Assembly (NCBI GenBank): GCA_027943245.1
Contig: JANDJZ010001280.1
Span: 1 to 13,461, forward strand
Source of the DNA: Acanthamoeba sp. SK_2022b
Taxonomy: Eukaryota > Discosea > Longamoebia > Acanthamoebidae
Direction: 5' to 3'
Length of the DNA: 13,461 bases
In this document: piece by piece, positions 1-10,300 of the stretch
How positions within the stretch are numbered: position 1 is the stretch's first letter
Layout of the letters: each line of letters starts with the position of its first letter
Notes under the pieces: generated by a model
Databases searched by the model: none
Told to the model about the DNA's origin: nothing
The model's input: the letters and a program-made list of their open reading frames with translations, nothing else
Made by a program: the position numbers and the translations under genes

Positions 1-70
1 CCAATACGGAGACCAGCAGCGCGGACAGCACTGACCGGCATCGCGATGTCTCCCGTTTGTTTGTATGCAG
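1..70 (+). other. End of an NDUFAF7 intron, or undetermined 5' sequence
   Basis: The stretch ends in a pyrimidine- and T-rich acceptor (tttgtttgtatgcag) directly before the first recognisable exon at 71. I see no family-specific coding in it, so it is most simply the 3' part of an upstream intron. Confidence 0.5.
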
Positions 71-2451
<2,381 letters not shown>

Positions 2452-2869
2452 CTGGACTGTCTCTGTGCCGGGAGCTGCTCCCATTAGAATCCTTAAAGGA
2501 TTGTGGCGTGTACAAAGTTCCAGCTGGCGGTGCTTGGTTGTGGGATGGACCACACTCGTCTTCTCATGTTCGATCGGCTTCTGTTGTCGTGCTGCAACAA
2601 AGACTCAGCAACCAGACTGGTGATGGACGTGAGTCACAGCGCGACAAGGAGCTCGTGTTGGTGACCGAGTAAGGTGTGACACCCCAGGGGTAGGCGATGG
2701 CATTCCGGCTGCGACGGAAGCTCCGAGCACCACACCCTATGCCCTCGAATCTCGTCAATTGGAAACGTATGGCGCCCGACAGGCATCGTCACTGAGTATG
2801 TTGAGCCGGAACGCTCCGTGCGTCTGTGGTCGACAAAAAGGTAAGCAATAGTTATTACTACGCTACCAG
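2452..2869. other. Intergenic region between NDUFAF7 and DXO; presumed DXO promoter and 5' UTR
   Basis: This 418-nt stretch lies between the NDUFAF7 stop and the most likely DXO start at 2870. Short open stretches exist, such as frame 2448-2672 (no ATG start) and frame 2680-2841, but I recognise neither. Joining them would need introns of 19 and 29 nt, far shorter than any other here. No clear TATA box is visible. It must hold the NDUFAF7 3' end and the DXO upstream signals. A stop at 2849-2851 closes the DXO frame just upstream of its ATG. Confidence 0.5.
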
Positions 2870-4103
2870 ATGGAGGAGCGAGGAGGCCACACAAGCCTCA
2901 GGCAAGGAGGTCCAGTCCCAGGGTCCTGCCCTCGAAGGGCCCAGTTCAGAGCATCCCCGCAAGCTTACACTGGTCGCGGCCGGCCCCTTTTTCGCCGGCC
3001 TCAGTACAGCCCCCAATCCATTTCTACTACAAAGTTCTAGGTGACGACGGTGAGTACGCACAGGGAAGTGGGATGCCTATCACGTGATGCAGAGGGCCAG
3101 TGGCACAACAACAGCGACCAGGAGCTGGTGCGTCCCTCATGCCGTATTACCACCAATGGTGTCAGCAGCACGGCTCACGGTCGTGCCTCCACAGCGGTAC
3201 TTCAAGGAGCCTGATATTGGCTGTGACCTGTCTGTTGGCTTCGAAACCTTTGTCAAGATGGACGAGGAGGTGCAGTCTCACCACCACACACGTCCTGTTG
3301 TTTTGCTGATGCGCTGCTGCGTCCAGAAAGACAGAGAGGAGAACATCAAGCCCATCTTGTCTTGGTTGCAACACGAGCATGCCAAAAACGGCGAATCGGG
3401 CCGTGACACTGAACGCCCGCAGTTTGTGGCCTGGCGCGGCTCCTATTCGCGCCTCCTCTGTACACCGCCCCTGGCTCATGTTTGTGTGGTTTAAAGGGCG
3501 CGTGACTGACCTTGGCTATGGCAGGTACACCATACCTCCGCGAGAGCTGGCGCCTGCTCGTCTGTCGATTCAAGGTTGCCTCCTCCCCCATAATTTCCAA
3601 CGGCAACTCACCGAAAATGCTCGTTTGCTTGCTATCAAGTAGGGGACCATCTACATCGTGGAGAAGGACACCGAAGGTGCCATGGCGTACAGACGCGGGA
3701 TGACCCAGCGAGATGAGCTGATGACCTACTGGGGCTACAAATTCGAAGACTATGCCACACGCCCGCGTACAGCTCTCGCACTGCCAACTGGCGTGGCATG
3801 GCCAACCAACACAACAGCTTATGCGCTCTTATGTGACGATACGGGACAGGCCATGAAGAACCGTGCGACAGGCCAGTTAGCAACATTCCATCCTACTACA
3901 CTGTACTCAGCGCTCGGCTGGGGTCGCACCTCCTCCTCATGGCAGCTGAGACCGACTGTTGCGCCGGTGCTTGTCCACACCTCTTCCCTCCCTGCCTCTG
4001 GCCCATGTCGCTCACCCTGGCGCCGCAAACATTAATCGCAACTTTGATTGCAGAGGGCAACAAAGCGAATGCGCCAGCCAACTATATGGTATGTTTGGGC
4101 AGA

Positions 4104-4150
<47 letters not shown>

Positions 4151-4907
4151 TATGCGTGCCTAGACGGATTTCCATTGCATGGGTGGTGATCACTGGGCGC
4201 TGGCGCCTGACCACGGCACACACATGTTTGGACAGGAGCTGAAGACGAACAAGTGCTTGGTGACAGACCGGGACTACACGTCATTCGAGCGCTACAAAAT
4301 GCTCAAGTTCTGGTCGCAATCCTTCATTGCCGGCATCCCACGTGTGGTGGTCGGCTTTCGTGATGAGGAGGGCATCGGTACAGGTTCCCACGTTGGCCGC
4401 CTTCCCCACACGTTTGGCTTGTCTATCCGCTGATCACCTCTGGCTGTCCAGTGCGGGCCGTTGAACACTTTGACACACTCGAGCTGCCCCATTGTGTGCA
4501 GGGGAAGCGTGGCATGTGGGTACTGGCCACTTTCTCTACCCCCCCCCCTCTCTTAGAACGCGTTGTCTGACATTCCTGCCCAACCACCTTCACTCGTTCG
4601 CAGGACTTCGCAGTGTGCCTGAACTTCTGCGATCAGTTGCTCGCATGGGTCGCCCGGTACCTCCTCTGGGATTTGGCTTTGGTTGTGGTGCATGTTCTCA
4701 ATGTGCCTGTATGGGTGGGCCGCCAGGCTCTGTGACGTGGAAGAAGAAGACGAGGTGGTACAAGATGAAGCGAAGGTGGTGTGGGCGCTGGACTTTGGCG
4801 AACCGTTCACCCATGTGGAAGCCACTCGCTCTGGTGATGGCAGCCTTGCCTTCTTGCCTGGCTGGTTCACATCCTCAGCGCCAGTCCAACACTTGGAAGA
4901 ATTGTAG
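2870..4907 (+). CDS. DXO: DXO/Rai1-family RNA decapping enzyme and 5'-3' exoribonuclease (12 exons, 391 aa)
   Basis: Exons with matching phases: 2870-3003, 3064-3127, 3195-3269, 3327-3459, 3525-3574, 3643-3766, 3850-3966, 4054-4088, 4236-4377, 4452-4519, 4604-4656, 4727-4907 (stop TAG). The product is 391 aa; human DXO is about 396. Landmarks: [13 protein letters not shown] near residue 40, LRYF, the AWRG arginine (128), YWGYKFE (E187), ETD (E227, D229), ELK (E245, K247) and FWSQSF (Q272). These match the residues that bind RNA and metal ions in mouse DXO, so the enzyme should be active. The family removes incomplete, NAD or other non-canonical caps and degrades the RNA 5'-3', usually in the nucleus or cytosol. 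Start: first ATG after an in-frame stop at 2849; its context is mediocre, so an upstream exon cannot be excluded. Third positions are visibly less G/C-biased than in the neighbouring genes. Confidence 0.93.
4105..4147 (+). repeat. CA dinucleotide microsatellite, about 21 units, in DXO intron 4089-4235
   Basis: An uninterrupted CA run begins 16 nt after the donor at 4089-4090. It sits in the longest DXO intron (147 nt), between the short exon 8 and the exon that begins with the catalytic ELK motif. It is likely length-variable between strains. Confidence 0.95.
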
Positions 4908-5402
4908 GCCTACAAGGAATGAATGCTTGCCAAGGCAGGACCCACATGGGTTTAGGTTTGGGAGAGGGGGGGGGGACAATGGTGAGAGCTGGTGATGTGG
5001 TCCTAACCAAGGTAGACCATAGGCAAACAACGAGGCAGCCCTGTTTGGATTTTTCCCATGAAGTTGCCCTGCCACCACCATCAGCCTCTCTCCCTACACA
5101 TAGCACTTGGACGTGACTGCTGGATGTGCCAGCATGATTGTTGCATTGCTCCCTGGCATGCATGTGTGGAGGGAGTAAGGTGGAGGAGTGAGATGTTGAC
5201 ACAGGATGAGAATGGAGGAGGAGCCTCTCCTTGAAGGACGTCCATAGCAACCTTAGTTTTGTAGATGGAAGTTTAGAAGTAGTGGGTGGAGTGTCATGAA
5301 GTTGTCTGTGGCATGATACCACTGCCCCCTCAGTAAGCAATGCTGAAGCACCTGGCCCTGACCAGCAGTGCGCCTGGTTCACAAATTACCATGAGTAGGT
5401 AA

Positions 5403-5435
5403 TGATCACCAAGGTGATCACAAAAGTGATGATCA
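5403..5435. repeat. Cluster of TGATCA palindromes with hairpin potential
   Basis: TGATCA occurs at 5403-5408, 5415-5420 and 5430-5435. The first two form a perfect inverted repeat (GATCACC, 2-nt spacer, GGTGATC). The third is centred in a near-palindrome, AAGTGATGATCACTT. The role is unknown; dimeric transcription-factor sites or an RNA hairpin in a UTR are both possible. Confidence 0.6.
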
Positions 5436-5626
5436 CTTTGGGTCTACTCCATCAGCTCCATCAGTAAGACAGTGCCTTGTACTTGTGGCAACTGCAGCAC
5501 CAGGCCAGAACACAGCAGCTACAGTGAGATTCAAGTGATGATTATCAAACGGTTCAATAGTATGCTATGGAAGGTCCACATGGAAACTCCGTCACGGAGA
5601 TTTAAGCGGTGCCATGCTTTAATGGG

Positions 5627-5641
5627 CCAATGGGCTATATA
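5627..5641 (+). promoter_or_regulatory. Candidate CCAAT/TATA promoter element of the vWA gene
   Basis: CCAAT at 5627-5631 is followed by TATATA at 5636-5641. The TATA-like element lies 148 nt before the ATG at 5789, implying a 5' UTR of about 110-120 nt if it is used. CCAAT is unusually close to the TATA, so it may not act as a classical CCAAT box. This is motif-level evidence only. Confidence 0.4.
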
Positions 5642-5788
5642 CAAAGAGAATAGCTCCTGTTGGTGGTTTGGTCCCCGATAATTTTATTAATGCAATATCG
5701 CCATTGGTTGAGGTACGCTGTGAGTGGCGTCTTCTTGCGCCAGTTCTCTCTTTATCTCTGTCCTCGTCTCGACAACTGCCCTTGCACC

Positions 5789-7136
5789 ATGAGCCGCTCC
5801 TTGTACTTGTTTGGCCTTGCCCTTCTGCTTGCTCTCGCTGTCGTGCCTGCGACCGTCGAGGCGACCCAGACCTGCCCCCAGAGCGATGCCCGCCCCGGCG
5901 CGTGGGTTCAGGTACATGATACCTTGGCCTGCGGAGTTTGTTGACGGAGTAGGCGACTGAGCGTGGAATATATGCAGGGCCTGGTCAATACCCTGAAGAG
6001 CATCTCCATGTCGAACGATAAGATGGCATACCTGAAGAAGTCCGTGGACAACGACACCCGCGTTTTCACTGGAGCCCAGCTCGTGAGCATCCTCGGCTGC
6101 CTCGACTTCACCGACGACAAAGTGGCCGTGCGTGACCCACACTGTTGCTCTACATGATCTCCCATTTTGTCGACTAATCGCTCACGACAGGCGATGACCC
6201 TGATGTCGCCCTACGTGGTGGGCCTCAACACCAGCGAGTTCGTCAACCTCCTCACGTCTATCTCCTTCTCGTCGGACCGCATGACGGTGCTCAAGACTAT
6301 CAAGGACACCCTCCTCAACGCCACCGAGGAGAACAAGGTCTTCATAGCTGAGACCTGCTGGTCGATGAGCTCCGACCAGCAGCAGGCCTACGCTATCCTC
6401 CGCGACGCCGCTGGCCGGTAATCTCCTCTCTCTCTCTCTCTTCTCGTGGCTCATGCGCTAACAACGCCGTATGTACGCTACAGCGACTGCATCTTTGGCA
6501 GCGTGACCGCCCTGTCGGCGACCTTCGTGATCGACGTGTCGGGCTCCATGGACACCAGGTTCTCGCTCGATGGCAAGCAGTACTCGAGGCTTTCGTACGT
6601 GCAGGAGCACCTGAGCAAGGTCATCGGCGAGCAGCTCAAGCCCTACCAGCAGTTCAACGTGATCGTGTACAGCAACTATGCTAGTACTCTCTTCCGCTCT
6701 CCGGTGAACGCCACCGCCGACAACATCAAGGTATGCGACTACAATGCGGTCCTCCTGCTGAACTGCCAAGACGGCCTTGCTCACATAACTTCGTGGCCTG
6801 CAGAGCGCGCTGACCTTCGTCAGCGGCCTGCGCAGCGGAGGCGGAACCAACACGTATAGCGGCCTCCAGCTTGCCTTTAGCTCGTCGCCGGACACCGTGG
6901 CCATCTACCTCCTCACCGATGGCGTCCCCAACTCGGGCCAGGTTCCTCAGATCCTGAAGGCCATCCCGCAGTGGCAGGCCCAGCGCGCGGCCAACCGCCA
7001 GATCCGCATCTTCGCCACGGCCTTCCTGCTCGGCCCCGACTCGGCTAGCGACAAGCAGCTGAGCGCCCAGTTCATGCAGCAGGTGGCTGCCATCACCAAC
7101 GGCGTCTACCGCAACATGGACACTGCTGCCAACTAG
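5789..7136 (+). CDS. Secreted or lumenal von Willebrand factor A-domain protein with N-terminal DUF4476-like repeats (5 exons, 359 aa)
   Basis: Exons: 5789-5911, 5978-6127, 6191-6417, 6484-6730, 6804-7136 (stop TAG 7134-7136), all phase-consistent. Residues 1-25 form a signal peptide: a basic start, a Leu/Ala core and a likely cut after VEA. Residues about 42-160 are helical, with two similar blocks (SISMSNDKMAYLKK... and SISFSSDRMTVLK...), the pattern of DUF4476. The vWA domain starts near residue 178. Its metal-ion-dependent adhesion site is intact: D184-V-S186-G-S188, T264 in SGGGTNT, and D288 in LLTDG. Such domains bind protein ligands through a divalent cation; the ligand here is unknown. 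There is no second hydrophobic segment, so the product is probably secreted or held in a vesicle. It is convergent with the RdRP gene. Function beyond domain level is inference. Confidence 0.88.
6424..6441 (+). repeat. CT microsatellite in vWA-gene intron 6418-6483
   Basis: About eight CT units begin 6 nt after the donor gtaatc. It lies at the donor end rather than at the acceptor, so it is not the usual polypyrimidine tract. Confidence 0.7.
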
Positions 7137-7349
7137 TCATGCACTCCCCGGAATAGAACGCCCGTTGTGCTGTTGCTTCAGAAAAAGGGCAGTGACATGT
7201 TTTTGAAGGCGCGCTATGTGCAGCATGATCGTGATTCCTCAGAGTCTCTCGACGGCACCTTCTTCAAGGTCGGGCAAGATGTAGTGCCTGTCCCACAGTG
7301 TGAACAACTTCAATTTCAGGAGGGTTGTGCTGTGCGGGGAGAGAGAACA
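7137..7349. other. Intergenic region between convergent vWA and RdRP genes
   Basis: These 213 nt separate the vWA stop from the RdRP stop on the opposite strand. No AATAAA signal is obvious on either strand. Both 3' UTRs must fit here, so the two transcripts may overlap. On the minus strand the RdRP stop is embedded in a donor-like GG|GTAATG, with a pyrimidine-rich acceptor 24 nt downstream (gcacag). An intron that short is unlikely. Confidence 0.5.
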
Positions 7350-10300
7350 TTACCCGTCTTCAGCGTAATTGATGATGAACCAGCAGCGCTGCTCTTGCCA
7401 GGACCACAGCGCGCCGCGCCGGTAGCCGAGGAGCACCATAGCGACCTTGACCGCCTCCTCCCACGATCTGTCCTTCGGTTGGATCTCCCCTTGGTTCACC
7501 GTCGTGGCGAGAAGTTGGGCATAGCGAGTCTGGCCGGACCTCTTCATCCACTTACCGGGTGGCGGATTGTCCTGCACCAGATCGATGCAGCGGTTGACCC
7601 TCTCATGAAGCACCGCTATGGGACAGCCCCACACGATATCCTTATTGTGGTCGCCGCCCGTGAGCAGCGGGTAGAGGTCGACGACTTCCTTGAACTCGGC
7701 CAGGGTTAACGTGCGTCGCCGCGGCGGCGGGCGGATGGCCGATGAGCTCAGGCGCTGGGCGTCCTCTGTGGACAGCCCGCGCAAAACCCCCCCTCTGGCC
7801 TCGCACAGGCGCAGTCTGTTCCGAAGCTCGGGCAACCCCACGGTCTGCTGTGGCGTATGAACGTCCAACAGCTCGCGCAGCCGGCGTCGTACGTCGACTT
7901 GCCGCCACAGCCGTCGGTCGGGCAGGTCTTGGCTACGGCGCGGATGCGCTCGATCCGTGTCGGTGATATATGCCCACTTCCAAAATTGCGCGTAGAACGC
8001 GATGAAGTTGTTCAGGTAGGCGCCGTGAATGCAGTCAATGGTGGTTGCCTGAAACTGGTAGAGGAGCGACCGCAGCTGGTCCTCGCTGCTTAGGTGGGTC
8101 TTGCGCCGGCAGAAGGCGCCCTGCACCCGGAGCCAGTGATCCTCGGTGCGATCACGCAGCGTACCCGGAAGCCACGTCGCCTCGCCGTTGTGCCACCCCA
8201 CCTTGAACGAGCTGGTAGGGTTGCGGGCGTCGATCTGATCCAGCCGCACCATGAGCCTACTGAATGTCTTGCGGTAGAGGTGTGACTGCAGCGTCTTGTG
8301 CTCGTAAACATGGAACACCGAGGCCCGCGGGTGGTAGTGCGGGAAAGCCGGCGCCTTGGCCAGCAGGTCGCCCAGGTCGTCCAACCTGACCCACTTGCCG
8401 CTCTTGGGCGCGTCCACGGCCTGGGACAGCAGCCGCGATAGCAGCTCGACCGACGGGTCGCTGCCCCAATTCTCCCCACAGCCGGGCACCAGGCGCGACC
8501 TGAGGCCCAGCAGGTCGGCAAATGTGCAGATGTCCGACCCGCTCGCAGCCCTGAAGCACTCCCGCCACATGTCGGCAAAGACCTGCTCCACTAGATCCTC
8601 GTCCCACGGCTCCTCCTTTTCCTCCTCCTCCTCCTCCTCCTCTTTCTGCTTGTTCTCTGTCTTCTCTTTCCTCTCCTGTTTTGGCTGCGGTAGCCAGAGA
8701 GCCGTCAAGGGGAGGCCTCTTGAGTGGAAAAGAAGAGATTGGGGGGGGGGGGTATGGACTACCTCGCCGACTCTTTTCAGGAATGGAAAGAGGCCAGATT
8801 GCTCGGTGATGATCACAAACTTGTCGCCGTCGAGGTCGGACCCGGCCATGCGGCTGGCGGGGGACACCTTGCCCCGGTTGGAGAAGACGATGACGTTCTC
8901 CAGGTGATGCAGTTCGGGCACGTCGACCGCATGGAACCGGCACAGGTCGGAGCCGCTGAAGCAGGGCTCCTTGAGCACGAGCACCTCTCCCTTCAGAACC
9001 TTTCCCTCAACTTTGATAAAGACCTGATAGAAGGAGAGGAGGGGGGCGGGCTCGAGACCATCCACCCCTCGGTGCCGGTCGGGCACGCCGTAGAGGCGGT
9101 AGGCCCCGGGAATGGGCAGGTGGAAAGGCTGGAGGGTCTTGCGGTAGAAACCCACGAGAAAGGCCACGTGCGGCGGATAGCCAGCTAGCAGGAGCTTCAC
9201 CGAGAGGTAGTCGCCGGTGTCTACCGCTCTCTCGAATGCAGCGTTCCGGTCGTGTAGCAGTGGCATGCATTCTTTGTCTATAAATCGGAGCAGCATCGCA
9301 TCGAGATGTGCCTCCAGCGTGGCTAACGGCGCGTCGAGATCCTTCTCCGGTCTGTCCGGCAGTGAAGAGTTGGCGTAGAGCACGGCGAGGATCTCCGTGT
9401 TGAAAACCACCTCGGTGATGGGCCACGAGAAGTCGATGATCTCCAGGGTGCGGTGCTCCACAAGCTCTGGCGATTTGAACTTCTCCATGGACTTGGCAAA
9501 GATGATGGCGGAGCCACCCATCTCGGCGTCGTCAGTGACCACAAGCATTCCCTTGTAGCCCCCATATCGAACCTGGAAGGCCGATGGCAGGTCTTTGGCG
9601 CCCCTGAATGGCTCGGACTTGCGCTGCTCGTGGCCGCTGCCGTCGGGGTCCTCGTACAGTGCCCATTTGCCCAGCTTGGCCTGTGGGCCGCCATTCTTCG
9701 TTTGGAGCTGTTGGTTGTAGATCTCCCACACCTCCTCAGCTAAACTGCGACCAATGCGGCCGCAGCCGTCGGTCATGACGACCTCGGGCGGCTCTGGCTT
9801 GGTGGCCCCCTCCGCGAGCAGATCTTTCACTACCTTCACAGACTCGGCGCAGACGTAAGAGGTGGCGATGGATCGGGAGTTGAGCAGTGCAATGCGTAAC
9901 ACCAGCTTGACGAGGCTCGTCGGCGTGGCGCTGAGCTTTTTGAAGCAGCTCTGGCTCATTGCCCACTGCGCCACCTCGAGCCTGCGCCTTGAGGTGAACA
10001 CATACGTGTGCTCGTGCACGCCCGCCGTGGTGGCCGTGAGAAACGCGAACTGGCGGCCGGCCACGTTGACCTTGAGGCTCTCCACAAACTCGCGCTGCTG
10101 CCTGCAGAGGCGCAGCATCTCAGAGCTCTGGACGGCGGCGATGTCCGTGCGCGCGATTTGGTGCACGATATTGTCTGGCGAGGCGAGGTTGTAGACGCGG
10201 AGGCTGTTGATGTCGCGACACCGTTCCCGGTCGTAGAGAGCCTCGCCGGCCCATCGCTGCCATGCCTCTTTGTCCGAGAGCGAGGCTGGGCTCGTTACCA

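Larger units (their letters stand above)
4908..5788. other. Intergenic region between DXO and the vWA gene (881 nt)
   Basis: This is the longest stretch without a recognisable gene. It has lower GC than most of the window. A 171-aa open frame on the minus strand (5382-4867) overlaps the DXO 3' end and shows no recognisable motif or plausible composition. Visible content: a G10 run at 4966-4975, a cluster of TGATCA palindromes at 5403-5435, a CTCCG-TCA-CGGAG hairpin at 5587-5599, and a CCAAT/TATA-like pair at 5627-5641. It should include the DXO 3' UTR and the promoter of the next gene. Confidence 0.6.

Noticed and set aside
2669..2869. Mini-introns of 19 nt (2669-2687) and 29 nt (2841-2869) joining open frames into a separate small gene upstream of DXO
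   Set aside because: Phases do fit, but all secure introns here are 57 nt or longer, the product matches nothing I know, and the downstream frame would conflict with the DXO exon at 2870-3003.
3005..3049. An alternative DXO exon ending at 3049 (donor GTGAGT) joined to 3093
   Set aside because: The phase fits, but the 3003 to 3064 join gives [16 protein letters not shown], which matches the family N-terminus far better.
2870..4907. DXO as a frameshifted pseudogene
   Set aside because: The apparent frameshifts all coincide with GT-AG introns of consistent phase, and no catalytic residue or length is lost.
4867..5382. 171-aa minus-strand frame in the DXO to vWA gap
   Set aside because: It overlaps the DXO 3' exon, has a Ser/Pro/Leu/His-rich composition typical of chance frames, and has no recognisable domain.
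5426..5560. C/D snoRNA suggested by GTGATGA boxes at 5426 and about 5535
   Set aside because: No CTGA D box follows at a suitable distance and no terminal stem is visible; the first box is part of the TGATCA palindrome cluster.
5550..5575. tRNA T-loop-like GGTTCAA
   Set aside because: The flanking bases do not complete a T arm, and no acceptor, D or anticodon arms can be found around it.
9024..9065. A third RdRP intron of 42 nt (GTGGAT...ATCAG, phase 0)
   Set aside because: It is splice-like and frame-neutral, but removal deletes the Gln before VFIKV that resembles the family pattern, and it is shorter than other introns. Left as coding with doubt.
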